A stretch of 64,000 bases of DNA from assembly GCA_036268995.1 (NCBI GenBank), contig DATATB010000185.1, positions 19,978 through 83,977 of the forward strand. The letters run 5' to 3'. Made by a program: the position numbers and the translations under genes. Source of the stretch: DATATB01 sp036268995. Its GTDB lineage: Bacteria; Planctomycetota; Planctomycetia; Pirellulales; PNKZ01. The first letter of the stretch is position 1. Every line of letters begins with the position of its first letter. Under the pieces are notes generated by a model, which was given only the letters and a program-made list of their open reading frames with translations, searched no databases and was not told the DNA's origin. Shown here in pieces: positions 34,019 to 43,500 of this stretch.

Positions 34019-34415
34019 CGCTGACTGCCTCGCTGGGACCGAAATACGCGCTGGCTGCGGGTCGGAATAAAAAGAAAATCAGGATCAGATTGAGGATCGC
34101 CGACGGGATCAGAAGCAATTTCACGGGCGAAGTGACAATTCCCACGACGAAAGCGAGCGCGATATACCCCGTAAACAGCCATCTTCCCCAGCCTTGAGCT
34201 CGAAGCATGGCAATGCCCGAGATCAACATCACCAGAGCGCCCACAAAACCCATTGCGATCTGCGCCTGCGGCGGAAGCGGGTTGGCCGCCATTGCCTGTT
34301 GAACGAGCGGATCGTTCCGCTGAACGATGATCATGAACGTGGAGAACAGCGAAAGCATGCCGATGACTATCAAGATTACGGAAACAACGGTGACGCTTGT
34401 CGGACGCGCGTTCAT
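34011..34415 (-). CDS. Small membrane protein, paralogue of 34807-35205
   Basis: The 134-residue protein (ATG 34415, with AGGAGG about seven bases upstream) has four hydrophobic stretches. Its C-half GWGRWLFTGYIALAFVVG...LILIFFLFRPAASAYF parallels NWGRWLLAIAIVLAFIARS...LVLIYFLFTPTANAFF in the gene at 34807-35205, and RPTSVTVVSVILIVIG parallels RPISINAVSVITIIM. The two are clear paralogues. Overlaps the next gene by 8 bp. Function unknown. Confidence 0.75.
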   Translation of the reverse strand: MNARPTSVTVVSVILIVIGMLSLFSTFMIIVQRNDPLVQQAMAANPLPPQAQIAMGFVGALVMLISGIAMLRAQGWGRWLFTGYIALAFVVGIVTSPVKLLLIPSAILNLILIFFLFRPAASAYFGPSEAVSDA

Positions 34416-34547
34416 GGCGGATCCTCCTAAAGAGTGCAAACGCATGGAACCTGGTCGCCTGGCAACGGCCCAAAGCTGGCGGGCATTCCCGGTCGGGCAA
34501 TTGTAACGCCGACGTGGGGTGGCCGAGAGCATTTTTTTCGGCCGTCA

Positions 34548-34813
34548 AGCCGCGAGACTCTTACGCGGAGCGAAAAGGCACGCGCCGGTTGCACCCGGTG
34601 GTTTTCGCCTGCTTCAGCGCCCAGTCGGCGGCATTGACCAGCTTGGCGGCGAGGGGTCGGTCCATTGACCAGAGACGCAATAGCCGATGCTGGGCGTGCA
34701 ACGCGGCAGCGAGCCCGCCGCGCCGGCCGCCACGCGCTCGCGCATCCGCTCCAGCACGGTTTTCGCGTCCGGATCTTCCAGCCGCGGCAGCACGATGCCG
34801 AACTCGTCACCGG
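34548..34813 (-). pseudogene. Decayed C-terminal fragment of a GGDEF gene
   Basis: Reading on the minus strand from 34813, the sequence encodes DEFGIVLPRLEDPDAKTV, then LERMRERVAA, SLPRCTPSIGYCVSGQWTDP, after which a one-base loss shifts the frame. The intact gene at 35256-36104 has the same stretch with few changes, and DNA similarity continues to its stop codon. The first two thirds of the gene are missing and the 5' boundary is the end of the small membrane gene. This is a tandem-duplication remnant. Confidence 0.85.
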
Positions 34814-35205
34814 CCGCAGGTTCCAGGCGCTAGCCCTTCGACGTCGCCGCCGCGAAAAAAGGCGTTGGCCGTTGGCGTGAACAGGAAGTAGATCAGGACT
34901 AAGTCCAGTGGAATGATGCCCGACTTCGGCGCCGCGGTCGACCGAGCGATAAAGGCGAGCACAATGGCAATCGCAAGCAGCCACCGGCCCCAGTTCTTGC
35001 CCAAAAAGACGGCAATGCCCGCGACCAGCATAACGACGGTGCAGTCAATGCCCCACCCGATAAGCGCCGCTGCCAAAAGCGGACTGGCGGACGCAATTGC
35101 CTGGCGAATCTCATCTCGGGCACTGATCAAAACGACTGTCATTACCAGTGACATAATGATGGTAATGACAGAGACGGCGTTGATGCTGATCGGGCGTCTC
35201 TTCAA
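34807..35205 (-). CDS. Small membrane protein, paralogue of 34011-34415
   Basis: The 132-residue product starts at TTG 35205 with GGAG eight bases upstream. It has hydrophobic stretches for about four helices and ends TPTANAFFRGGDVEGLAPGT. Its stop codon falls within the first bases of the GGDEF fragment, so its last residues may have been rewritten by the duplication junction. It lies 50 bp downstream of the intact GGDEF gene. No function recognised. Confidence 0.62.
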   Translation of the reverse strand: MKRRPISINAVSVITIIMSLVMTVVLISARDEIRQAIASASPLLAAALIGWGIDCTVVMLVAGIAVFLGKNWGRWLLAIAIVLAFIARSTAAPKSGIIPLDLVLIYFLFTPTANAFFRGGDVEGLAPGTCGR

Positions 35206-35255
35206 TTCTAAGTCTCCGATTGAGCGCGCGATCACGCCGTCAGGCCGCAAAATTC

Positions 35256-36104
35256 TTACGCGGAGCGATAGGACACGACCCGGTTGCGCCCGGTGGTTTT
35301 CGCCTGTTTTAAGGCCCGGTCGGCGGCATTGACCAGCTTGGCTGGCGAAGGGTCGGTCCATTGGCCAGAGACGCAATAGCCGATGCTCGCGGTGCAGCGC
35401 GGCAGCGATCCCACGGCGCCGGCCGCCGCCACGCGCTCGCGCATCCGTTCGAGAACGCTTTTCGCTTCCGGATCTTCCAGCCGCAGCAGCACGATGCCGA
35501 ACTCGTCGCCGCCTAGCCGGGCCACCTTGTCCTGATCGCGCAAGCCCGACCGCAAGGCGTGGGCCACCGCGCGCAGCAGTGCATCGCCGGTCGCATGCCC
35601 GTGCTGGTCGTTGATCTCCTTGAAATGATCGAGATCGATGATGGCCAGGCACTGGTCGGTCACCGGGCCGTCTGGCGGCGACAGGCTGGCCAGTTGCTCG
35701 TCCCATGCGCGGCGGTTGGGCAATCCCGTCAGCGGATCGGTGCGGGCCTCGATCAGCGCCTCGTCATGCTCGACTTCCGACCGTTGAAGCTTCCGCCGCA
35801 AGCGGACCACTTCGCCCAGCAGCCGGCACGCCAGCGTGATCTCGCGGGCAGTGGCATCGACCGGCAGGTTCACGTCAGCCGCCGCCAGCGGCCCCAGCCC
35901 AATCAGGCCGATCGATCGCGGCCGGGCCGGATCGGACGGCGGTAGGTCGGCCACTTCGCTGGAAGACTGGTCGGCCACCAGCACGTCGGCGTCTGCCACG
36001 GCGGTAGCCTGGAGCAGTTCGGAGCGAGCGTCGGAAAACAGCGCGGCCAGCCGTGCGGCATGGCGGCTGGTAACAAACACGCGTACTGGCAGGCGGTCGG
36101 TCAT
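35256..36104 (-). CDS. Diguanylate cyclase (GGDEF) with receiver-like N-domain
   Basis: The protein has an N-terminal Rossmann-like domain that resembles a degenerate receiver (MTDRLPVRVFVTSRHAARLA). A coiled segment (about 105-125) and a GGDEF domain with DPLTGLPNRRAWDE, IDLDHFKEINDQHGH and an intact GGDEF motif (ARLGGDEFGIVL) follow. It should make cyclic di-GMP from GTP. An RxxD inhibitory site is not evident. ATG 36104 fits the domain start; an ATG at 36125 adds seven residues. Part of this gene has been duplicated downstream (34548-34813). Confidence 0.9.
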   Translation of the reverse strand: MTDRLPVRVFVTSRHAARLAALFSDARSELLQATAVADADVLVADQSSSEVADLPPSDPARPRSIGLIGLGPLAAADVNLPVDATAREITLACRLLGEVVRLRRKLQRSEVEHDEALIEARTDPLTGLPNRRAWDEQLASLSPPDGPVTDQCLAIIDLDHFKEINDQHGHATGDALLRAVAHALRSGLRDQDKVARLGGDEFGIVLLRLEDPEAKSVLERMRERVAAAGAVGSLPRCTASIGYCVSGQWTDPSPAKLVNAADRALKQAKTTGRNRVVSYRSA

Positions 36105-36342
36105 ATCTAACGTGAAATATAGCATGTCGAGCGCTAAAGCGTGTTCGTGCTTGCAGCGCTATGGCTGAGTGTTAAAATCACCCCCGGCCGATTGCGCGGC
36201 ATGTTGAATGGTGCGTTTACGCTCTTTGGCGGGGGGTGCGGCGTGCCCCTCCGCGTTCACTGCTGGCGACTTCGCCGCTGCTTTGCGGGCAATTTCGAGC
36301 AGCGCGGGTTCGAAGCCTGTACCCCACGATGGCACTCCTACC

Positions 36343-37308
36343 ATGAGCCTCGACCTCGGCGAGATTGGCGACGTGCCGGCCACCTGGACGCGGCGGCATT
36401 TGCTCGGCCTCGAAGATTTGTCGGCCGACGAATTGACGCTGGTGCTCGACACGGCCGCGATGTTCAAGGACGCGACGGGCAAATGCCGGCAAAAGCTGTC
36501 GGTGCTCGCCGGCCGGACGTGCGCCAACTTGTTTTTCGAGGCTTCGACGCGCACGCGCACCAGCTTTGCGCTGGCCGCGCGGCGGCTGGGAGCCGATACG
36601 GTCGATTTTTCGTCCAGCGGCAGCAGCCTCTCCAAGGGCGAGACGTTCATCGACACGGCCAAGAACATCGAGGCCATGGGCGTGGACGTGGTCGTCGTGC
36701 GGCATCGCACGCCCGGCACCCCGCAATTGCTGGCCCAAAACCTCGACTGCTCCGTAATCAACGCCGGCGACGGACCACACGAGCATCCGACGCAGGGCCT
36801 GCTGGACATGCTCACCATCCGCGAACAGCGCGGCCGCATCGCCGGGCTGACCGTGGCCCTGGTGGGCGATATCGCCCACAGCCGCACCGCCCGCTCGAAC
36901 ATCTGGGGCTTGCAGAAGCTGGGCGCCCACGTGATTCTGTGCGGGCCGTCGACGCTGGTCTCCGACCGCTGGCGATCGCTGGGCGTCGAAGTCTCGCATT
37001 CGCTCGATGATATTTTGCCGCGCTGCGACGTGCTGAACCTGCTGCGCATCCAGTTCGAGCGGCAGACGACCCGGCCGTTTCCGTCGGTTCGCGAATACGC
37101 ATTGCTGTACGCCATGAACCACGAGCGGCTCGCGAAGGCCAAGGACGACATCCTGATCCTGGCCCCCGGCCCGATCAATCGCGGCGTCGAAGTCACGCCG
37201 GAAGTCGCCGACGGCCCGCACTCGGTGATCCTCAACCAGGTCACCAACGGCCTGGCCGTGCGCATGGCCGTGCTCTGGCTGATTTTGGGAAGAGCTAACG
37301 CAGAATGA
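36343..37308 (+). CDS. pyrB: Aspartate carbamoyltransferase catalytic subunit
   Basis: The 321-residue enzyme makes carbamoyl aspartate in pyrimidine synthesis. FFEASTRTRTSFALA gives the carbamoyl-phosphate loop, HPTQGLLDMLTI the substrate His/Gln, and NLLRIQFERQ the aspartate-domain loop. No regulatory subunit (pyrI) is near. ATG 36343 starts the family sequence; the frame open from 36208 adds non-family residues. pyrC follows after about 100 bp of heptamer repeats. Confidence 0.95.
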   Translation: MSLDLGEIGDVPATWTRRHLLGLEDLSADELTLVLDTAAMFKDATGKCRQKLSVLAGRTCANLFFEASTRTRTSFALAARRLGADTVDFSSSGSSLSKGETFIDTAKNIEAMGVDVVVVRHRTPGTPQLLAQNLDCSVINAGDGPHEHPTQGLLDMLTIREQRGRIAGLTVALVGDIAHSRTARSNIWGLQKLGAHVILCGPSTLVSDRWRSLGVEVSHSLDDILPRCDVLNLLRIQFERQTTRPFPSVREYALLYAMNHERLAKAKDDILILAPGPINRGVEVTPEVADGPHSVILNQVTNGLAVRMAVLWLILGRANAE

Positions 37309-37396
37309 TGAACGATGAATGCGAAATGATGAATGCCGGAGCGGTCGGCCGCTGTCTCTTCCATTCATCCTTCCGCATTCATCCTTCCGCATTGAA
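37306..37396. repeat. Inverted AATGATG-type heptamer repeat between pyrB and pyrC
   Basis: ATGATGAACGATGAATGCGA (left) and TTCATCCTTCCGCATTCATC (right) form a hairpin. It sits inside the presumed pyrBC transcript. Confidence 0.8.
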
Positions 37397-37408
37397 TTTG
37401 GAGTTCCC

Positions 37409-38692
37409 GTGTCGCGAATGCTGATCGAAGGCGGCCGGATCGTCGATCCCAGCTCGGGCACCGACCGCGTTGCCAACCTGCTGGTGGAAGACGGCCGCAT
37501 TGCCGCGCTGGACGTGGCCCGCAATGGGCAGGACCTCGTCATCGACGCCCGGGAGCGGATCGTCACGCCGGGCTTGATCGACATGCACGTGCATCTGCGC
37601 GAGCCGGGACGTGAAGAAGACGAAACGATCGCCACCGGCTCGGCCGCGGCCCTGGCCGGTGGATTCACGTCGATCGCCTGCATTCCTAACACCGAGCCGC
37701 CCATCGATACCCAGGCGGCGGTCGAATTCGTGCGGCACCAAGCCGCGCTGGCCGGCGGCGCCAACGTGTTTGTCGTGGCCTGCGTCAGCAGAAACCGCGA
37801 GGGGAAGGAGCTCGCCGAAATCGGCCAGCTCGTGCAGGCCGGAGCCGTGGCCTTTAGCGACGACGGCGCGCCGGTCTACAACGCCGAGCTGATGCGCCGC
37901 GCATTCGAATATTGCCTGATGTTCGACAAGCCGATCCTCAACCACGCCGAAGTGCGCGAACTGACCGTCGACGGCGTGATGCACGAAGGCCTGGTGTCGC
38001 TGATGCTGGGGTTGCCCGGCATGCCGGCGGCGGCCGAAGACGTGATGGTCGGCCGCGATATCATCCTGGCCGAGGCCACCGGCGGCCGCATTCACGTGAT
38101 GCACGTCTCGACGGCCGGCAGCGTCGAACTGGTGCGTCGGGCCAAGCGCCGGCAGGTGCGCGTCACGACCGAGGTTTGCCCCCACCATTTCACGCTCACC
38201 GACGAAAGCCTGCGCACGTTCGACTCGAACTACAAGATGAGCCCTCCGCTGCGCAGCCGCGACGACGTCGAAGCCTGCATCGCCGGCCTGGCCGACGGCA
38301 CGATCGACGCCATCTGCACCGACCACGCGCCGCACGCGCCGGAAAAAAAGATGCAGGAGCTCGATCGCGCCCCCTTCGGCATCATCGGCCTGGAAACCGC
38401 GCTGCCGCTGACGATCATGCGGCTGGTCGAGCCGGGGCATCTCACCTGGCCGCAGGTGGTGGAGAAAATGGCGCTCAACCCGGCGAAAATCCTGGGGATC
38501 AACAAGGGCACGCTCGCGCCCGGCGCCGATGCCGACATCACGATCATCGATCCCGACTGCAAGTGGAAAGTCGAGCCGCAAGAGTTTCGCTCCAAGAGCA
38601 AGAACACGCCCTTTGCCGGCTGGGACATGCGTGGCCGCGCCGAGACCGTAATCGTCGGCGGCCGCATCCGCTACCGGCTGCACCACGGATGA
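37409..38692 (+). CDS. pyrC: Dihydroorotase (class I)
   Basis: The 427-residue protein cyclises carbamoyl aspartate to dihydroorotate. Amidohydrolase motifs are PGLIDMHVHLREPG (HxH pair), a conserved His in ILNHAEVREL, VCPHHFTL and CTDHAPHAPEKK with the metal Asp. Start is GTG 37409, with GGAG about six bases upstream. Type I dihydroorotase works with PyrB in some lineages (the pair may associate), consistent with the pyrB-pyrC order. Confidence 0.94.
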   Translation: MSRMLIEGGRIVDPSSGTDRVANLLVEDGRIAALDVARNGQDLVIDARERIVTPGLIDMHVHLREPGREEDETIATGSAAALAGGFTSIACIPNTEPPIDTQAAVEFVRHQAALAGGANVFVVACVSRNREGKELAEIGQLVQAGAVAFSDDGAPVYNAELMRRAFEYCLMFDKPILNHAEVRELTVDGVMHEGLVSLMLGLPGMPAAAEDVMVGRDIILAEATGGRIHVMHVSTAGSVELVRRAKRRQVRVTTEVCPHHFTLTDESLRTFDSNYKMSPPLRSRDDVEACIAGLADGTIDAICTDHAPHAPEKKMQELDRAPFGIIGLETALPLTIMRLVEPGHLTWPQVVEKMALNPAKILGINKGTLAPGADADITIIDPDCKWKVEPQEFRSKSKNTPFAGWDMRGRAETVIVGGRIRYRLHHG

Positions 38693-38709
38693 AAAAGCTA
38701 AAAGCATTT

Positions 38710-38775
38710 GGCGAGCCGGGAGCGTTAGCGACCGGAGAACTCAAGAACTCCGGTCGCTAACGCTCCCGGCTCGCC
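38710..38775. repeat. 28-bp perfect hairpin repeat
   Basis: GGCGAGCCGGGAGCGTTAGC continues to CGACCGGAG, then a 10-base loop and the exact complement. A single arm occurs at 24179-24209. It lies between pyrC and the phosphatase gene. Confidence 0.93.
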
Positions 38776-38807
38776 ATTAATCGCGCTGCGATCCACGAGG
38801 AGCACGG

Positions 38808-39440
38808 ATGATTCTCTATCTGGTCCGGCACGGCGAAAGTGCCTTCAATGCCGAAGGACGCATCCAGGGCCAGCTCAATCCTCCGCTCTCGCCGCTGGGC
38901 CTGCGGCAAAGCCAGGCGCTGGCCAAAGCCTTTGCCGGTCAAAAGATCGATGTCGTGTACTCCAGCCCTCTGGTGCGGGCCATGCAAACGGCCGCCCCTC
39001 TGGCCGAAGTCCTGGGACTGGCGCCGCGGACCGATGATCGGCTGTTAGAACTCAACGCCGGCGTGTTTCAAGGCTTGAACTGGGCCGAAATCAACGAGCG
39101 TCTGCCGTCTGAGGGAGCCGCCTGGAAATCGCAGAATCCCGACTATCGCATCCCAGGCGGCGAATCGCGGCGCGATCTCATGCACCGCGGCCAGGCCGCG
39201 CTGGAAGCCATTCGCGAGGGCGGCCACGGCCATGTCGTTGTCGTGGCCCACGGCGGCCTGCTCACCGCCGCGCTCAAGGCCCTGTTAGGCGTGCCGGCCG
39301 AGCGCAATCCCTTTACGCTCTACAACGGTTCGATCAGCCAGGTCGAGTGGCAATCGCAGTTCAAGCTGATCACGCTCAACCAGTTGGACCACCTGCAAGC
39401 CGCTGGCGCTGATTTGCGCACGCGGACCGGAGATCTTTAG
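38808..39440 (+). CDS. Histidine phosphatase family protein
   Basis: The 210-residue protein has the phosphoglycerate-mutase-like RHGE box at residues 7-10 (LVRHGESAFN), SSPLVRAMQTA, and VVVAHGGLLTAAL with the second catalytic His. This suggests a broad phosphatase such as CobC/GpmB-like. It follows the hairpin repeat. Cytoplasmic. Real substrate unknown (phosphosugar, alpha-ribazole phosphate or other). Confidence 0.9.
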   Translation: MILYLVRHGESAFNAEGRIQGQLNPPLSPLGLRQSQALAKAFAGQKIDVVYSSPLVRAMQTAAPLAEVLGLAPRTDDRLLELNAGVFQGLNWAEINERLPSEGAAWKSQNPDYRIPGGESRRDLMHRGQAALEAIREGGHGHVVVVAHGGLLTAALKALLGVPAERNPFTLYNGSISQVEWQSQFKLITLNQLDHLQAAGADLRTRTGDL

Positions 39441-39442
39441 AA

Positions 39443-39506
39443 CCGGAGCGGGAGGGCGAGACCACTGCCGAGCCCTCGGCTCGGCAGGAGCCTCGCCCTC
39501 CCCGGT
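39443..39506. repeat. Nested palindrome GGAGGGCGAG / CTGCCGAGCC
   Basis: Outer arms GGAGGGCGAG and CTCGCCCTCC enclose CTGCCGAGCC against GGCTCGGCAG with a CTC loop. It fills the gap between the convergent phosphatase and RidA genes. Confidence 0.8.
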
Positions 39507-39522
39507 CAGGTCCTCACGAACG

Positions 39523-39993
39523 CTAATCAACTTCTTCGTATTCGAAGATGGCTTCGATCTCGACGGCGATGTTGCCCGGCAGCGAACCCATGCCGACGGC
39601 GCTGCGGGCGCCGATGCCGTGCTCGGGTCCAAACACCTTGCTAAACAGCTCGCTGCAACCGTTGATCACGGCCGGATGCTGCGTGAAGTCGGGGGCGGCA
39701 TTGACCATGCCCAGCACTTTGACGACGCGTTTGATGCGGTTCAAGCTGCCCAAGTTTGCCTTGAGCGTGGCCAGAATGGCCAAGCCTGTCTGCCGGGCCG
39801 CCTCGTAGCCAGCCTCTTGCGTCAGGTCGGCGCCGACGCGCCCCGTGATCATGCCCCCGTCGGGCAGTAGCGGCCCGTGGCCCGAAACGTAGGCCATGTC
39901 GTGCGAGAAGACGACCGGCTTATACACGCCCTGCGGCTTGGGAGCGGGCGGCAATTGGTATCCCAGCGCGGCCAGACGGTCATCGGAACTCAT
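39523..39993 (-). CDS. RidA/YjgF-family protein
   Basis: The 156-residue protein matches the RidA family, enamine/imine deaminases that clear reactive PLP intermediates. Family markers are YVSGHGPLLPDGG, LGSLNRIKRVVKVLGMVNA and GIGARSAVGMGSLPGNIAVEIEA, with the conserved Arg in GARSAVG. It has an unusually long N-terminal lead (about 20 residues) and ends EYEEVD. It is convergent with the phosphatase gene and divergent from nrdJ. Confidence 0.88.
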   Translation of the reverse strand: MSSDDRLAALGYQLPPAPKPQGVYKPVVFSHDMAYVSGHGPLLPDGGMITGRVGADLTQEAGYEAARQTGLAILATLKANLGSLNRIKRVVKVLGMVNAAPDFTQHPAVINGCSELFSKVFGPEHGIGARSAVGMGSLPGNIAVEIEAIFEYEEVD

Positions 39994-40009
39994 GATCTCT
40001 CGCCCTGTT

Positions 40010-40141
40010 GTCAGTTGTCAGTTGTCAGTTGTCCGTGGTCCGTTGTCCGTCGAGTCTATCGGCCACCATGACGACCGTAAAGCGGCGGGATTTACCTGCA
40101 ACGGACCACTGACAACTGGCAACTGACCACTGACCACTGAC
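40010..40141. repeat. Inverted TTGTCAG-type heptamer repeat
   Basis: GTTGTCAGTTGTCAGTTGTC (left, 40010 on) is mirrored by GACAACTGGCAACTGACCAC units (40098-40141). The rest of the 39994-40592 region contains a promoter-like site but no gene I can support. Confidence 0.85.
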
Positions 40142-40380
40142 ATCCCCAAAATCTTTTTTTAAAAACTTCCGGGAGGCCGCGCGTCGTCTGCGGCGCGCTC
40201 CGAAACTCTGCAACTTCTTCCCAGGCAAGTGTCTTGGGTGCCGAGCCTGCTAGCAAGTCCGGCGAACCACCATTTGGGGGCGGTGAGCTAAGGCCCGATC
40301 TGGCAATGGCTTTCGCCAATTTTTAGGATTTGTTTGACGCGCGATTGAAAAGCAGTAAACTCGTGCCTTCCGCATGATGT

Positions 40381-40409
40381 TGTGTCGCCGACAAGACACC
40401 TATACAATA
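40381..40409 (+). promoter_or_regulatory. Candidate promoter of nrdJ
   Basis: TTGTGT and TACAAT are separated by 17 bp, close to sigma-70 boxes, leaving a leader of about 180 bases. A second candidate (TTGACG, 16 bp, TAAACT) is at 40334-40361. GTGTC-N8-GACAC overlaps the upstream box and could be an operator. No B12 riboswitch sequence was seen in the leader. Confidence 0.4.
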
Positions 40410-40592
40410 TGTAGATGGTCGGCCTTCTTGCGTGCCCAGGAACCCCTTCAGGGAGGATCCGGTTCCGAGAGTCGATTCATTGGCACTTTCGCCCTCGACG
40501 AACCGAAGATTGCTACTGGATTGGCACGTGTACTGATGTACATTTCTGGGTAGGGATGCCAGCACTTTTTAGCCACTCGAGGAAGGAAACAC

Positions 40593-43500
40593 ATGGCTAA
40601 CGTCACCACCACCAAAGCCGCCCCCGGCACAGCGAGCCGACCGAGGCCCAAGCCCGGCCGCCGCTTCTCCAAAGGCTTGGCCATCGAGCCGGTCTTTTGC
40701 CCCACCGACATCGCCGATCCGTTCGACACGGTCGATTGGGAGATTCGCACCGCCGCCATCAAGGGCGAGAACGGCGAAGTGCTGTTCGAGCAGACCGATT
40801 GCGAGGTGCCCAGCACCTGGACGCAGTTGGCCACGAACGTCGTGTGCAGCAAGTATTTCTACGGCGAAGTCAACACGCCGCAGCGCGAGAACAGCGTCAA
40901 GCAGTTGATCCATCGCGTCAGCCGCACGATTGCCGACTGGGGCACCCAGGACGGTTACTTCGCCAGCGCCGCCGACGGCGAAAATTTCTACCGCGAGCTC
41001 TCGTGGCTCTGCCTGCATCAGACCGGCGCCTTCAACTCGCCCGTCTGGTTCAACGTCGGCCTGTTTCACCAGTACGGCGTCAAGGGAGCCCAGTGCAACT
41101 GGCATTGGGACGCCGAAGCAGCCGAAGTCAAGCAACCAGAAAATCCGTACGAATATCCGCAAGGTTCGGCCTGCTTCATCCAGAGCGTCAAGGACAACAT
41201 GGAAGACATCATGGAGCTCGCCCGTAGCGAGGCCATGCTCTTCAAGTTCGGCTCCGGCACCGGCACCGACTTGTCCACCCTGCGCTCGTACCGCGAAAAA
41301 CTCTCCGGCGGCGGCAAGCCCTCGGGCCCGCTGTCGTTCATGCGGGTTTACGACCAGATTGCGGCGGTGGTCAAAAGTGGCGGCAAGACGCGCCGGGCCG
41401 CCAAGATGCAGTCGCTCAAGGTCTGGCACCCGGACATCATGGACTTCATTCAGTGCAAGGCCAAGGAAGAGCGCAAGGCCCGCGTGCTGATCGAAAACGG
41501 CTACGACTCGAACTTCAACGGCGAGGCGTACAGCTCGATCCTGTTCCAGAACGCGAATCTTTCGGTCCGCGTCACCGACGACTTCATGCAAGCCGCCGTG
41601 GACAACAAGCCGTGGATCACGCGCTGGGTCACCGACGACGCGCGGCCCGGCCCCAGCTTCGAGGCCCGCGACGTGCTGGCCAAGATGGCCGAAGGCGCCT
41701 GGTACTGCGGCGATCCGGGCGTGCAGTACGACACGACGATCAACCACTGGCACACGTGCCCCAACTCGGGCCGCATCAACGCCAGCAATCCTTGCTCGGA
41801 GTACATGTTCCTCGACGATACGGCCTGCAACCTGGCGAGCATCAACCTGATGAAGTTCCGCCAGGAAGACGGCACCTTCAACGTCGAGCGCTTCCAGCAG
41901 GCCTGCCGCATCTTTTTTGTCGCGCAGGAAATTCTCGTCGACCATGCCAGCTATCCCACCAAGCGGATTGCCGCCAATAGCCATCGTTTCCGCCCGCTGG
42001 GGCTGGGCTATTCGAACCTGGGCAGCCTGATCATGTCCAGCGGCCTGCCGTACAACTCGGCTCCCGCCTATGGTTTGTGCGGCTCGATCACCGCGCTGTT
42101 GCACGGGGCTGCGAATCTGACCAGCGCCGAGCTGGCCGCGGCCGTCGGCCCGTTCGATGGCTATGAAGAAAACCGCGAGCCGATGCTGGGCGTGATGCAA
42201 ATGCATCGCGACGCGGTCGAGCAGATCGACGACACCTGTCCGGACTATCTCAAGGACGCGGCCCGCAACGTGTGGGAAGAAGTGCTGGCCAACGGCCGGC
42301 TGTATGGTTTCCGCAATGCCCAGGCCACGGTGCTGGCTCCCACCGGTACGATCAGCTTCCTGATGGATTGCGATACGACCGGCATCGAGCCGGACATCGC
42401 GCTGGTGAAGTACAAGCAACTGGCCGGCGGCGGCATGCTCAAGATCGTCAACCAGACGGTGCCGCTGGCCCTTAAGACGCTGGGGTACGACCAGCCGGAG
42501 ATCGAGTCTATCCTGGACTACATCGACAAGCAGGACACGGTCGAAGGCGCTGCCGATCTGGACGCCGACGACCTGGCCGTGTTCGATTGTGCCTTTCAGC
42601 CGCGCAACGGCACCCGCTCGATCGCCTGGAAGGCCCACGTGCGGATGATGGCCGCGGCCCAGCCGTTTATCTCGGGTGCGATCTCCAAGACGGTGAACAT
42701 GCCGCGCGACACCACGCCGGCCGACATCGCCGAGGCCTATCTCGAAGGCTGGCAACTGGGGCTTAAGGCTTTGGCCGTCTATCGCGACGGCTCGAAAGAA
42801 AGCCAGCCGCTGTCGACCAGCACCGAGGGCGACCGCGCCGCCGACAAGCAGAAGGCGGCTCCCCGCCGCGAACGCTTGCCTGACACGCGGCGTTCGATCA
42901 CCCACAAGTTCAGCGTCGCCGGTCACGAGGGCTACATCACCGTCGGCTTGTACGACGATGGCCGCCCGGGCGAGCTGTTCATCACCATGGCCAAGGAAGG
43001 CAGCACGGTCGGCGGCTTGATGGATTGCTTCGGCACGGCCGTGTCGATGAGCTTGCAATACGGCGTGCCGCTGGAAGTGTATGTGAACAAGTTCTCGCAT
43101 ACCCGCTTCGAGCCGATGGGGCACACCAAGAACCCCGACATCCGCATTGCCAAGAGCATCGTGGATTACATCTTCCGCTGGCTGGGCATCACCTTCATGC
43201 CCGGCTATCGCGAGGCCAACGCCGGCCTGTCGGTGATGGAGTCGTCGGCCAAGAGTGGAGATGACCCCGACGCAGAGCCCATGCCCGCCGCCAAGATGGT
43301 TGGCGGGCAAAAAGCGGGGGCAGGACAGCCCAAAGCCGGCAGCAGCTCGAAGAGCACGGCCGGAAGTGTGAAGCCCACCAACGGCCACGCCGCCAACGGC
43401 TCTGCCACCAACGGTAGCGCCACCAATGGCAATGGCAACGGGCATGCCCACGGCCACGACGCCGTCGGCTCGCCGGCCAATGTGGCCATGTTGAAGCGGG

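Noticed and set aside
36300..36340. GGTTCGAAGCC before pyrB, resembling a T-loop
   Set aside because: No cloverleaf can be drawn around it.
40092..40319. 75-codon minus-strand frame in the nrdJ upstream region
   Set aside because: Its C-terminus is translated heptamer repeat and no ribosome site precedes it.
40141..40330. Possible riboswitch in the nrdJ leader, including a stretch similar to fluoride-riboswitch GGCGATGG...TTCGCC
   Set aside because: B12-box and downstream conserved parts are absent; the fluoride match is short, and the gene is not a fluoride exporter.
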